Of a stretch of 64,000 nt of DNA, positions 52,507 to 63,921 are shown one piece after another (position 1 is the stretch's first letter; the number at the start of each line of letters is the position of its first letter). The stretch is taken from NCBI GenBank assembly GCA_947685225.1, contig CANTUV010000002.1:2108001-2172000 (forward strand). The letters are read 5' to 3'. Under the pieces are notes generated by a model. That model worked only from the letters and a program-made list of their open reading frames with translations, did not search any database and was not told the DNA's origin. The position numbers and the translations under genes are program-made. The DNA comes from Garcia nutans. Its lineage: Eukaryota; Streptophyta; Magnoliopsida; Malpighiales; Euphorbiaceae.

Positions 52507-52524
52507 TGGCGACTCCACTGGGGA
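52507..52524 (+). other. Primer-binding site, tRNA-Arg type, element E
   Basis: TGGCGACTCCACTGGGGA, one base after the LTR end. It matches the known Ogre-type PBS pattern. Confidence 0.88.
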
Positions 52525-53681
52525 TAAGAGAAGTTGATTCCGTTGGTCTCTATATTATTCTATTCTTTCTTATAATGATTTTATCCATTGCATCATATTA
52601 GTTTGCATCGTGTGCGTGAGTTATGATGCCCGTGTTACCCGTATTGTGTTATGTAAGGGATACCATACTTTCACTCAAGGTATGGAGATCGAGTATGGCA
52701 TAACCACTCATAGCCTTGTACCGTTTGGTATATACTTGCTATGGGAACCTAAGCCTTTCTACCCAAAGACTAAAGCTCATGTAATTGGCCTAGTTACTTT
52801 CCTTAGGTTTTACCCCAAATGCATATTGTTTGACTATGGTTAGTTTATCTTAGTCTAAATTATGGCTTATTTGGTTTGTTCTTTTTCTAATATGATCTAA
52901 GTATATTGTAAGCTCAAAATAAATTTTTTCTTAAAATCAAAAAGACCAAAACTATTTTCAAAAATTTTCAAGATGGTCTTTGGACATGAGACTTTTTCTA
53001 AAAACAAATCAAAAAAAATTCTTTGGCCCATGGCCCAAATACTAATCCCGAAATCCACTTCTCTAAAAATCTTTTTGTAATGGGCTTAAAAACAAAATTC
53101 TTACAAAGAGCTTGAAAAATATTTAGGTCAATTATGAAATACCAAAAATCTATTATAGGCCTAGTTTACACTAAGAATAAATTAACTATGGGCTTGTTTT
53201 TGGCATGAATCATTAGTTACCTTTTTCAAGTGAGAAATCTATCTATGACAAACCTCTTAATTTTGTTTTAATCTAATATAGCATAAAAGCTACTTTGGTT
53301 GGTTGAATGGATTAAAATCTAATTAATGGGAATTATCATGGATTGATTTCCATTTTCGAAAATATAACTATTGGTTGAAATGTTCGAGGGAATTATTCGA
53401 AAGCAAGAAACCCTGTGTTGGTATTTTGTTAACCATATACCTAGGAAAAAGAGACTCGCCATTCGTGTGTGGATGTTATAAGGTTGGAAGGATAGTCCTA
53501 ATTACACTTGTTTATTGGTTGATTGTGCATACATGCATACATGCATACATTTGCATCTCATATCATTGATCCTCTCTGGCTCACAGCCCTGGATTACGAT
53601 AGTTCTAAAGCTTACAACAATTCGACCTATGCCAGAGACAAAGTATCTAGCAACGACTCAATCACTTGCTCACCTAAAGCA
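52525..53681 (+). other. Leader of Ogre-type element E
   Basis: About 1.15 kb untranslated, homologous to the reverse of 45382-46471. A reading frame at 52610-52843 has no recognisable family and is not conserved as an open frame in Y as far as I can see. A run of ACATGCATACATGCATACAT lies just before gag (53531-53550). Confidence 0.6.
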
Positions 53682-55467
53682 ATGGAGCCCGAACAAATTC
53701 AAAGGATGGTGGATGAAGCCCTTAATGCCAAGATGGAAAAAATCAAAGAGGTCCTAGCTGAGACCATAAAGAACCAATTGACTGCAATCTTAGAAAACCA
53801 TGTCGAGGCATCTGCTAGCACTAAGAAACCAAAGGACAAAGGGAAGACCAAAGTTAGTGAAGTGGTTTTTGATGATGAAAAAGGTGATCATTGATGATGA
53901 TTGGGCTCAATACTACCAAGAGGTTCAGGAAAAGAAGAAAGAACCGAAGGCTATTGAGAAGGCAACTATTGAAAAGTCCGAGACATCCGATGTTGAAAAG
54001 ATGATTGCTGATATAGAAAAGAAATTTGAGAAGAAGTTGAAAACCGAAGAGATGTCTGAGATTGACAAACTATTTGAACAAGATGAAGAGGTCCCTTATA
54101 AATTCAAGATGCCTTCCTTTGCTAAGTACAATGGCACCGGAAATCCTCATCTCCATGTGAAGCAGTATATCACTGTCATGCAATCTTCCCGAGCTACTAA
54201 GGCTCAAACCCTAAGGTACTTTATGCTCTCATTGGACCCTGTTGTCCAAAATTGGTTCAATACCTTGGATGATGGAACACAAAAGAGTTGGGATCTACTT
54301 TACAAAGCCTTCATCCAACAATATGGATATAATGTTGAGTTAGAAGTTACTTTAATGGAAGTGGAGTCCATTAGACAAAGGCCAAATGAGAATTTTGTGG
54401 ACTATGTGAAGCGATGGAGAAACAAGGCCGCTTTACTCAAGAAGAGGCCCGATGAATCCGATCAAATAAGGATGATTGTGAGAGGGTTGCTACCTAATCT
54501 TCATGAGAGGATGTCTCATACACTCATCCGTGATTTCAAAGATCTTCTCCAAGCTGGTCTACAAATTGAAGAGTGGGAAAGGGAGAAGAATCACTTTTCA
54601 ATAAGAAGGAATGAGAAAGGGAGCAACCAGCCTAACAATCAAAGCACACAAAAAGAAGTTGATGTTAATGTAACCGGTCAAGAAAATAGAAGGCAGTTTT
54701 CAGATCTGGGAAAACCAATGTCCTGGGTTCTCAACAAACTTCAAAGAAAGGGATTGCTACAACCCTTAAATCCTCGTCCTTTGCCTAATCCTCTCCCGCC
54801 TAATTTTGATACCAAAGCATTTTATCAATTTAACCAAATGCAAGGACATGACACGGGTAGACGTGTGAGATTGAGACATGAGATCCAAAACTTAATTGAT
54901 AATGGGAAGCTACCCGAGCCCAACAAGCCAAACACCAAAGACAACCCATTGCCAAAGTTCAATAGAGTACCACCACCAGCAACCTTCATGATTGGAGGAG
55001 GTTTGCATGAGGATTTTGTCATGTCTTTTTTTTAAGATGTGGGAGGAGAAGCAATCAAAGAAGAAGAGGAATTTAATGAAGTTAAACAAGCTATGATTGG
55101 TGGAGAAGTAAAATTTTGTGTGGTCAACAGGTTTTGGGATTCAAGTGATAGTGACGATGATATCATATCCAAGAAGGAAGAGTGGACTTGGTCCGAGCCC
55201 GAAGAAGATGAGGTGATGAATACTAGATTCTGTAAGCCTTACGTAAGGCCACCACCAAAGGAGATAGAAACTAATAAGGGAAAGGAAGTTGAACTAGAAG
55301 AGGATGATGCTGTGCTTAAGCAATTGAAAAGGACCCAAGCAAGTGTTAGCATTTGGGATTTATTGGCTACTTCTAAAAAGCACCGAGAAACAATGGCCAA
55401 TCTCTACCTCCACAACACAGGAGGAGCTAATCAACTTCATAAAAATTGGGGAAGTAATGAAGTGTGA
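53682..55467 (+). pseudogene. gag: Ogre-type element E gag (one-base insertion, one stop)
   Basis: The start is ATG 53682 (MEPEQIQRMVDEALNAKMEK). Near 53880 a fifth A in a run where copy Y has four shifts the frame. From there to 55035 it is open: EMSEIDKLFEQDEEVPYKF, GNPHLHVKQYITVMQ, DDGTQKSWDLLYKAFIQQYG, FVDYVKRWRNKAALL, LHERMSHTLIRDFKDLLQ. The zinc-knuckle-like motif has lost Cys: YQFNQMQGHDTGRRV, against CQLH..NRC in Y. A TAA stop at 55033 (TTTTTTTTAA against TCTTCCCAAG in Y) looks like C-to-T changes. A Glu-rich tail continues to DLLATSKKHRET. A deletion near 55395 shifts into the protease frame. Confidence 0.88.
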
Positions 55468-55969
55468 AGAGGTTCAAGAGAAGAGTGAAGTTAACATAGG
55501 AGCAGTTTCTTTTTCCGATGCATATTTACCGGAGGAGGGGAGAGACCATATCTGCCCTCTCTTTATCAAAATAGAAGTCAAGGGGAAAAGGACTCCTTGT
55601 GTAATGGTCGATGATGGGTCTGCCATATATGTTTGTCTACTTAAGATACTGCCAAAGCTAGCCATGTTAACAAGAGATCTAAACCCAACCGAGGTGACAA
55701 TTCGTGCTTATGACAACACTAAGAGGCATGCCGAAGGGACTTTCAAAGTGACTGTCAAGGTTGGTCCAATTGAATCTATTATTGAGTTTGTCATTTTAGA
55801 CATACCAGTTACCTTTACCTTACTCTTGGGGTGACCATGGTTTCATCCTCTTAGTGGAGTTCCTTCCACCCTTCATCAGAAGATCAAATTTCTCAATGGA
55901 AACGAGACAGTGGTCATTGAAGCCAAAGACAATGAGATTGTTAATGCTTTAATGATTGAGAGGCCTCTC
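55400..55969 (+). pseudogene. Ogre-type element E protease region
   Basis: PISTSTTQEELINFIKIGEV leads into KCEEVQEKSEVNIG, SFSDAYLPEEGRDHICPLF, VMVDDGSAIYVCLLKIL (DDGS active-site motif), DLNPTEVTIRAYDNTKRHAEG and IPVTFTLLLG. A stop follows at 55832-55834. Homology continues in other frames (FHPLSGVPSTLHQKIKFLN-like, then VNALMIERP) to 55969, where Tekay D is inserted. It shows the uninterrupted FSDA-YLPEEG join that the solo LTR splits in element Y. Confidence 0.82.
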
Positions 55970-56004
55970 TGTAATATCCCCATATATGCCCTAGAAGTTT
56001 TGAA

Positions 56005-56042
<38 letters not shown>

Positions 56043-56717
56043 TAAAAATTGGATTGAATGTAGGTGTCAATTTGCAAGAGAAAAGAAATTAAAGGAAAGT
56101 GTATATGTTGATTATATTGTAATATATATAACATATAAGTTGGTCAAATGAAGAGTCAAGGAGGAAAAGATATTTATCTTGTTGAGTATGAAATTACCTA
56201 AATGGGCTTATAAGTTAAAAGAGAGTTAGAACAAATGGTTAAGGGCATTGAGGTAATTTTCTTTGGAAATCTCTTGGTGGAGATTTAAAGAAGAAGAGGA
56301 AGTTGACTTGATTTATTTTCTTTTCTTCTCTTTTCCTTAGTGGTGGCCGGCTCTCCAAAACCAAAGAATAAGAGATGATTTTTGTTGTTCCAAAATCAAG
56401 ATTGAAGAGAGAATCAAGGAATCAAGTTGGAGATTTGTGGAATTCAAAAACTTTGGTAAGTTCTTTTCTTTGATTTCTTTGATTCTTTTGAAGTGGTATT
56501 TGAAGTGAATTAGGGTTTGTTGATTTGATGATGAGAGGTGTTTGTGATGTGTTTTCAAGTGTTAAATTTGGTTTTAAGTTAAGAGGTTAAATAGGTGTTG
56601 TTGTTGGAAGTGGTGGATGTTGATTTTGAAAGATTATGAATGAGATTAATGTTGTGCAAAAAGTGTGTAAATGCAATTGAAAGAGTGTTGGCTTTGGTTA
56701 GGGTGTTGTTCATGAGT

Positions 56718-56882
56718 GACACGGCCAAAAGCAAGGAGAGACACGCCCAAGTCATGGAAATTTTGGAGATTTTTGAGAGACACGGCCGTGTTCCATGCCA
56801 GTGTCTGTCACTGCCAAAATTAAGTTGAGAGACACGTCCACAAGCTTGGCCGTGTCCCTCAAGTGTGCTGCCCGTGTCCCTC
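56718..56882 (+). repeat. GACACGGCCGTGTC palindromic cassette in Tekay D LTR
   Basis: GACACGGCC and GGCCGTGTC half-sites occur at least six times within 165 bp, including a full ACACGGCCGTGT at about 56780. The 3' LTR copy (63731-63895) keeps GACACGG where the 5' copy has GACACGC or GACACGT. Confidence 0.82.
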
Positions 56883-57283
56883 AAATGTGTTAGTTAATGT
56901 TTTTGTTCTTTGCTCTTCATGCAATGTTGTGATTCTTTAAAGGTCTCTTTGCACCTATACATGAAAATGAACATTCTAAATACCCTTAAAACAATAATGA
57001 TTCAATCAAAGGCATATGGAAGATTATAAATCTATGAACAATGTTATGTTATATACATTGTGAATGGTAATGTGATTCATGAATAATGTACCTTGAAATG
57101 TTATAGCAATGATGCTATATGTATAAAATGGGTTGAGATATAATTGTGATATGAAGCCATTGTGATTGGCTATGATGATGAGAATTGAGAATGGAAATGA
57201 TAACTAAATAATAAATGAATTGTGTGGCTAATGTGTTATTCCATTTTCAGAGTTTGTTGTTGGTGGCATGCCTAATAAGTGTA

Positions 57284-57450
57284 ACAATCTCTTGAAGTTA
57301 GGTTGGATTGAATCCTTGAAGCCTAATTGAGATGTTACCACCCTTGAAGCTAGGTTGGGTTGGTTCTTGAAGCCAAGTTGGGTTGAAACTTAGCATTCTT
57401 TGTTCCCCTTGAAGCTTGGTTGAACCTAATCCTTGAAGCCTAGTTGGGTA
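57284..57450 (+). repeat. CTTGAAGCYNRGTTGG repeats in Tekay D LTR
   Basis: At least six copies of a CTTGAAGCCTAGTTGGGTT-like 25-30 bp unit. TAACAATCTC at the start and GAGATGTTA after the second unit are nearly complementary. It occupies the place taken by the CCGGGTTGAGG block in A and C. Confidence 0.7.
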
Positions 57451-57736
57451 TATGATATTTATAAATGTGATAACAAAACCAAAACATTAACTCTGAAAAT
57501 TGAATGGCATATTAGTATGTTTTGGGCCCATGCTTGTCTTTGTTTAATGTGACTCATAAATGGTAACATAATTGATAAATGAGGTATATGATATTGAGAA
57601 ATGTGATATGTTCATATATTGTGGTTTATGGAATGTAAAAGTATGTTGTTAGCTTTACATCTATGATGTTGTTCTTTTTAATAAGGTGTGTGGCATTGCA
57701 TTGCACTAAAGCATAATATTAGAATGATTTGTCTTA

Positions 57737-57772
57737 CTAAGCCGTTGGCTTAGCGCGATAGTGTTGATCGCG
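57737..57772 (+). repeat. Double hairpin module of Tekay D 5' LTR
   Basis: CTAAGCC-GTT-GGCTTAG (57737-57753), then CGCGAT-AGTGTTG-ATCGCG (57754-57772), then CAGGT. The loop is one base shorter than in C. Confidence 0.8.
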
Positions 57773-58148
57773 CAGGTGATAGAGTTGAACCTGAGAGCTC
57801 TTCGAGACCGAGTGAGAGTAGACACTGAAGAGTTGATTTTGGGACTTAAAGATCAGAGAAAGCTGCCAATCATATATAACTTCTTTATGTTTTGCAAAGT
57901 ATTGTTTATAATGTAAATATTTTATAAATTTCGCTGCGTATTAACTAAATGTATCTATATATCTATTTTGTTTTGTATTACAAATTGATTACTTAATTTC
58001 TATAATGTATGGTGATAAGGATTATGGTATAATTTAATATGTTTTGAATGTTAAGGAAATCCGTAGCATCCCTATGTTCAGTGCACGTATAGTACATTGT
58101 GGTGTTTGTAGTGTGCATGTATTGAATGTGGGGGTGTTACAATTGTTT

Positions 58149-58160
58149 TGGTATCAGAGC
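58149..58160 (+). other. Primer-binding site of Tekay D
   Basis: TGGTATCAGAGC, 7 bp after the LTR end. Acceptor-like TGTTTGCAG ends at 58298, 12 bp before the gag ATG (58311). Confidence 0.93.
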
Positions 58161-58310
58161 CAAGGTTTGAGATTCTCAACCTAGGTAAAATGTAAGAAAA
58201 AGAATATTTTTACTTAAAAAGTGAATTTTTGAATAATATACATGTGTGGGATTGGCAGTCTCTGATCTTTAATAAGATGTATTCTGCTGTGTTTGCAGAA
58301 ATAGGTTGTG

Positions 58311-59560
58311 ATGGATCCTCATTTGCGTCAGTCAGTTGAGGGTAGTGAGGAGAGTGTAGCTCCGGAGGATAGAGCTAGAGTTGATAGTGCTGAGGAGGCA
58401 CCTGCTTCAGTGTCGGGGAGACTAGTTGGTGAGGAGGTTCCGCCAGCTTGGCTTAGGCATGTGGTAGAGGCTTTGAGGCAAGCACCAGTGCAACCACAGC
58501 CACCACCCCCTCAGCCTTTAGTATCAGTGAGGCACTATGACAAACTAAGGAAGTATGGGGCAGAGGATTTCTTAGGCACTGTTGATCCAGCTGCAGCAGA
58601 GCAGTGGCTTGATAAAATACAGAGAATATTCATTCAGTTGCAAGCCACCCCAGAGGAAAATTTTGATTATGCCAGATCATTGCTACAGAAGGACGCATAT
58701 GATTGGTGGAAGACAGTGCCACATGCTATGGATGATCCACCAACCTTGTCCTATGCTGATTTCTTGAGAGAGTTTGAATTGAAGTATACTCCGAGGGAGT
58801 ATAAGGACATGAAGAAGATGGAGTTTTTGAGCTTAAAGCAAGACAGCCGGACCATAACAGAATATGAAGTTGAATTTATCCGGTTGAGCCAGTATGCTGG
58901 GGGCATTATATCTGATGAGATAGATAGATGCAGGAGATTTAGGAGGGATTGAGGCCCTCTATCATGTGTTTGGTGGCTGGATCTAGATATCATGATTTTT
59001 CCCAGCTTGTTGCAGCAGCTCGGAGTGTGGAGAGAGCTCAAGTTATTGCAGCTGCTTCAGAGGAAGAGGTCAGGGTTAGGAGACCCCAGTTTGAGGCAGG
59101 GTCTTCAACTGCTAAAAGAGGTAAAGGAAGTTTTGTTCCTCGGGTTAGTAGGAGTCAGAGACCAGCGGGTAGGTCAGTGCAGTTTCAGAGGCAGAGATTT
59201 AGACCTACAGTGTCAGTGGCGAGTGCTCCGACCCCAGTGACTCAGAGATCCACTCTACCCATCTGCATTCATTGTGGTAGGCCACATGGTGGTCCTTGTT
59301 GGAAGACTGGTGTAGCAGGGGTATGCTTCAGATGTGGATCACCAGATCACTTTGTTAGGGATTGTCCTGAGAGGCAAGAGCAGATGTCAGTTGATTCTGC
59401 AGCATCTCGACCTAGTGTGAGGGGAGGTCGAGGAGGCAGGGGTGTCAGTAGAGGAGGTAGATCTGGGTTCAGTTCTAGAGGAGGTTCTACATCCAGAGAG
59501 AGTAGACCAGAGGAGGTTGGATCTTCCCAGAGGATATATGTTATGCAAAGGCAGCCAGAT
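58311..59560 (+). pseudogene. gag: Tekay D gag (one-base deletion)
   Basis: ATG 58311 (MDPHLRQS; preceded by GTG). YDKLRKYGAEDFLG, AEQWLDKIQRIFIQLQ, DAYDWWKTV and TEYEVEFIRLSQYAGGI are intact. Near 58940 one G is missing compared with C (TTTAGGAGG against TTTGAGGAGG), shifting the frame. Gag continues from 58949: GSRYHDFSQLVAAARSVERAQ, CIHCGRPHGGPCW and the knuckle CFRCGSPDHFVRDC (about 59323-59364), then an Arg/Gly-rich linker. Only this single lesion lies within gag. Confidence 0.92.
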
Positions 59561-62500
59561 GCTTCGACAGTCATAGCTGGTACTTTCTTCTTATTTGATA
59601 CTTCAGTACTTGCTTTGATTGATCCCGGATCCACACATTCATATATTAGTGCATCTGTTTTGCCTGTGTCTGATATGCATGCTGAATCCCTAGGATTTGA
59701 TGTATTGGTGACAAATCCTCTAGGGCATAGTGTGATTGTTAGCAGGGTGCACCGAAATAGTGCAGTAATGGTGCAAGGTGAGGAGTTCCTTGGGGATTTA
59801 ATTGAAATGCCTTTTAAAGAATATGATGTGATACTAGGCATGGACTGGCTATCTAGACATGGAGCTGTGGTAGACTGTAAAGAGAAAATTGTTTCTTTGA
59901 GAACTGGTGATGGTAGAGAGGTGATAGTATCTAATGAGCAAGGACAGCTAGCATCTTTGTTTGTTTCAGCTGTTGCAGCCAGGAGGTTGATTAGAAAGGG
60001 GTGTGATGCCTATCTTGCTCATGTGATAGATACTAGAGTAACAGGTTCTCAAATTGATAGCATTGCCACAGTTGCAGAGTTCCCAGATGTGTTTCCAGAG
60101 GAGTTGCCAGGGTTGCCTCCTGAGAGATAGGTGGAGTTTGGTATTGAATTATTGCCTGGTACCACTCCTATCTCTATTACTCTTTACAGAATGGCACCTG
60201 CTGAACTGAGAGAATTGAAAGTGCAATTACAGGAGTTGTTGGATAAAGGGTTTATTCGCCCTAGTGTCTCACCTTGGGGAGCTCCTGTTTTATTTGTGAA
60301 GAAGAAAGATGGTACTATGAGATTGTGTATCGATTATAGGCAATTGAACAAGGTGACCATTAAAAATAAATATCCTTTGCCTAGAATTGATGATCTCTTT
60401 GATCAATTGAAGGGTGCAGCTGTGTTTTCAAAAATTGATTTGAGATCAGGGTACCATCAGTTGAGGGTCAGATCTGATGATGTTCCTAAGACAGCTTTTC
60501 GGACCAGGTATGGGCATTATGAATTTCTAGTTATGCCTTTTGGTCTGACGAATGCACCTGCAGCTTTTATGGACTTGATGAATAGGGTGTTTAGGCCCTA
60601 TCTGGATCAGTTTGTGGTAGTGTTTATCGATGACATTCTGGTGTATTCGCGTAATGAGGAGGAACATGATAAGCATCTACGGATTGTGTTGCAAATTCTG
60701 AGAGAGAAGCAATTGTTTGCTAAACTATCGAAGTGTGAGTTTTGGCTTGACCAAGTAACTTTTCTCGGTCATATAGTTTCAGCAGAAGGTATTAGAGTTG
60801 ATCCGAGTAAAGTTGAAGCTATTTTGAATTGGAGTCCACCAAAGTCAGTGACTGATGTTAGAAGTTTTCTGGGTTTGGCAGGCTATTACCGACGGTTTGT
60901 GAAAGGATTTTCTTTGATAGCTACTCCACTCACCAGATTGCTTCGAAAGGGAGTTAGATTTGCGTGGACAGATCAGTGTCAGGCTAGCTTTGAACAGTTG
61001 AGAGAAATGTTGACTCAAGCGCCTGTTCTTACTTTACCTGTAAAAGGAAAACCATATGTGATCTAAAGTGATGCTTCACATAGTGGTTTGGGTTGTGTTC
61101 TGATGCAAGAAGGTAAAGTTAGAGCTTATGCTTCTAGACAGTTGAAACCGCATGAGCTTAATTATCCGACCCATGATTTGGAGCTAGCAGCCATTGTGTT
61201 TGCATTAAAGATTTGGCGACACTATTTGTTTGGAGAGAAATGTTTCATATACACTGATCATAAAAGTTTGAAATATTTGGGTGTCCAAAAAGAGCTTAAT
61301 CTTCAGCAGAGGAGATGGTTGGAGTTGATTAAAGACTACGACTGTTTGATTGATTATCATCCAGGTAAAGCAAATGTTGTTGCTGATGCCTTGAGTCGGA
61401 AGTCTTTGGCAGGTTTGACTGTTTATTCGCTCTCGTTGCTTGTTGAGTTGAGAGTATTGCATGCCAGTTTTGTATCTTGTGATGATGGTGCATTGTTGGC
61501 ACAGTTGCAATTGAAACCAGTTTTGTTGGATCAGATTAAAGAGGCTCAGTTGGCTGATGAGAAGATTCAAAAGATTGTTTCAGATTGCCAGAATGGAAAG
61601 AGTAGATATTTTATTGTAAGAAATGATGGGAGTCTTTGGTTTAAGAACATATTGTGTGTACCCGATGATGCTAATTTGAAAAGGATCATTTTGGAAGAAG
61701 CACATCAGTCAGTGTTTGCTATGCATCCGGGCAATACAAAGATGTATCATGATTTGAGACAGCATTACTGGTGGTTTGGTTTGAAGAGAGACATTGCTGA
61801 GTTTGTATCTAAATGTCTCACCTGTCAAAAAGTAAAAGCAGAGCATCAAGTTCCAACTGGGTTGCTTCAACCGTTATCAGTGCCTGAATGGAAGTGGGAA
61901 AGAGTGACAATGGATTTTGTGTCTTGTTTGCCATTGACATAAAGGAAGTATGATGCTATATGGGTGATTATTGATAGATTGACTAAGACAGCTCATTTTC
62001 TTCCGGTTCAGATGGATTACTCTTTGGAGAGATTAGCTGAGCTGTATATCCATGAGATTGTAAAGTTGCATGGTGTCCCAATTTCTTTAGTGTCTGATCG
62101 AGATCCCCGGTTTACTTCAAGATTTTGGAAGAGTTTGCATGGTGCTTTGGGTTCTCGATTACATTTCAGTACGGCTTTCCATCCGCAGACAGATGGGCAG
62201 TCAGAGAGGGTGATACAGATTATCGAGGACATGTTGAGAAGCTGTGTTATTGATTTCTCTGGAAGTTGGGACAGATTTCTACCACTTATGGAGTTTGCTT
62301 ACAACAACAGTCATCAATCCAGCATTGGTATGGCACCATTCGAAGCACTGTATGGTAGACGGTGTCGGACACCTCTTTGTTGGAGTGAACTTGGAGATGG
62401 TAAGTTGATTGGGCCTGATTTGATTCAAGAAACTGAAGAGAAAGTAAAAGTCATTCAAGGCAGGTTAAAAGCAGCTTCAGACCGACAGAAGTCTTATGCG

Positions 62501-62953
62501 GATATGAAAAGGAGAGACATAGAGTTTGATGTGGGAGATAAAGTATTTTTTAAAGTGTCTCCTTGGAAGAAGATCTTGAGGTTTGGTCGGAAAGGGAAAT
62601 TGAGTCCTCATTTCATTGGACCGTATGAAGTTTTAGAAAAAGTTGGGCCAGTTGCTTATCGGCTTGCTTTACCACCTGAGTTGGATCGGATCCATAATGT
62701 ATTCCATGTTTCTATGTTGAGAAGGTACAGATCGGATCCATCTCATGTTTTGCCAATTGAATCAATCGAAGTGAGTCCCGATTTGACGTTTGAAGAGGAA
62801 CCAGTTGCTATCTTGGCACATGATGTGAAAAAGTTGAGAAACAAGAGCGTGCCATTGGTGAAAGTTCTATGGAAGAATCATGCAAAAGAAGAAGCAACTT
62901 GGGAAAGTGAGCATACCATGCGAGATCAGTACCCTCAGTTATTTCGGACTTGA
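59561..62953 (+). pseudogene. pol: Tekay D pol: protease, RT, RNase H, integrase, chromodomain (three stops)
   Basis: Same frame as the second part of gag. Protease TFFLFDTSVLALIDPGSTHS. Stop at 60128 (GAG to TAG) between protease and RT. RT: SPWGAPVLFVKKKDG, SGYHQL, FGLTNAPAAF, FIDDIL (60625-60642), SPPKSVTDVRSFLGLAGYYR. Stop at 61064 (TAC to TAA) at the RNase H start, inside YVIYSDAS. RNase H: GCVLMQEGKV to VVADALSRK. Integrase zinc domain AHQSVFAMHPGNTKM, CLTCQKVKAEH; stop at 61940 (CAA to TAA) just after DFVSCLPLT; then SDRDPRF, PQTDGQSERV. Chromodomain VPLVKVLWKNHAKEEATWE. Full length; it shows what element C has lost. Confidence 0.94.
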
Positions 62954-62999
62954 TATCAGGTAATTTCGAGGACGAAATTTCTTTTTAGAGGGGGAGAAT
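62954..62999 (+). other. 3' leader and polypurine tract of Tekay D
   Basis: TTTCGAGGACGAAATTTC, then AGAGGGGGAGAAT (62987-62999) next to the 3' LTR. Confidence 0.9.
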
Positions 63000-63921
63000 T
63001 GTAATATCCCCATATATGCCCTAGAAGTTTTGAATGTTGTTGTTGTTGTTGTTTTAAAAATTGGATTGAATGTAGGTGTCAATTTGCAAGAGAAAAGAAA
63101 TTAAAGGAAAGTGTATATGTTGATTATATTGTAATATATATAACATATAAGTTGGTCAAATGAAGAGTCAAGGGGGAAGAGATATTTATCTTGTTGAGTA
63201 TGAAATTACCTAAATGGGCTTATAAGTTAAAAGAGAGTTAGAACAAATGGTTAAGGGCATTGAGGTAATTTTCTTTTGGAAATCTCTTGGTGGAGATTTA
63301 AAGAAGAAGAGGAAGTTGACTTGATTTATTTTCTTTTCTTCTCTTTTCCTTAGTGGTGGCCGGCTCTCCAAAACTAAAGAACAAGAGTTGATTTTTGTTG
63401 TTCCAAAATCAAGATTGAAGAGAGAATCAAGGAATCAAATTGGAGATTTGTTGAATTCAACAACTTTGGTAAGTTCTTTTCTTTGATTTCTTTGATTCTT
63501 TTGAAGTGGTATTTGAAGTGAATTAGGGTTTGTTGATTTGATGATGAGAGGTGTTTGTGATGTGTTTTCAAGTGTTAAATTTGGTTTTAAGTTAAGAGGT
63601 TAAATAGGTGTTGTTGTTGGAAGTGGTGGATGTTGATTTTGAAAGATTATGAATGAGATTAATGTTGTGCAAAAAGTGTGTAAATGCAATTGAAAGAGTG
63701 TTGGCTTTGGTTAGGGTGTTGTTCATGAGTGACACGGCCAAAAGCAAGGAGAGACACGGCCAAGTCATGGAAATTTTGGAGATTTTTGAGAGACACGGCC
63801 GTGTCCCATGCCAGTGTCTGTCACTGCCAAAATTAAGTTGAGAGACACGGCCACAAGCTTGGCCGTGTCCCTCAAGTGTGCTGCCCGTGTCCCTCAAATG
63901 TGTTAGTTAATGTTTTTGTTC
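63000..63921 (+). repeat. Truncated 3' LTR of Tekay D
   Basis: It matches 55970-56909 of the 5' LTR up to TGTTTTTGTTCT, then stops. A shorter (GTT)n run and a few base changes are the main differences. About 1.25 kb of LTR, including the double hairpin, is missing. Confidence 0.92.

Larger units (their letters stand above)
50214..55969 (+). mobile_element. Ogre/Tat-type element E, 5' part
   Basis: 5' LTR, tRNA-Arg-type PBS, long leader, gag and protease on the + strand, inserted in the 3' UTR of minus-strand element X. At 55970 Tekay D is inserted. Beyond D, integrase sequence in the same orientation resumes at about 63922, but RT and RNase H are missing. Same family as Y and Z: the protein segments align along their length. 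Confidence 0.88.
55970..58141 (+). repeat. 5' LTR of Tekay D
   Basis: 2172 bp, TGTAATATCCCCATATATGC to GGGGTGTTACA. Contents: a (GTT)n run of about 12 units (56005-56041; about 6 in the 3' LTR), TATA-like ATATATATAACATATAAG (about 56122), Y-patch and GGCCGGC (about 56310-56352), donor GTAAGT (56456), ACACGGCCGTGT cassette (56718-56882), CTTGAAGC repeats (57284-57450) and the double hairpin (57737-57772). Confidence 0.94.
55970..63921 (+). mobile_element. Tekay-type chromovirus D, 3' LTR truncated
   Basis: 5' LTR 55970-58141, iMet PBS, gag-pol with one frameshift and three stops, PPT, and only the first 922 bp of the 3' LTR. At 63921 it joins Ogre-type integrase sequence. The five bases before it are CTCTC; no matching duplication can be seen on the right, because that side has been deleted. 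Confidence 0.92.

Noticed and set aside
56005..56041. (GTT)n run as a potentially interesting element
   Set aside because: It is a simple microsatellite in the D LTR that differs in length between the two LTRs, as expected from slippage.
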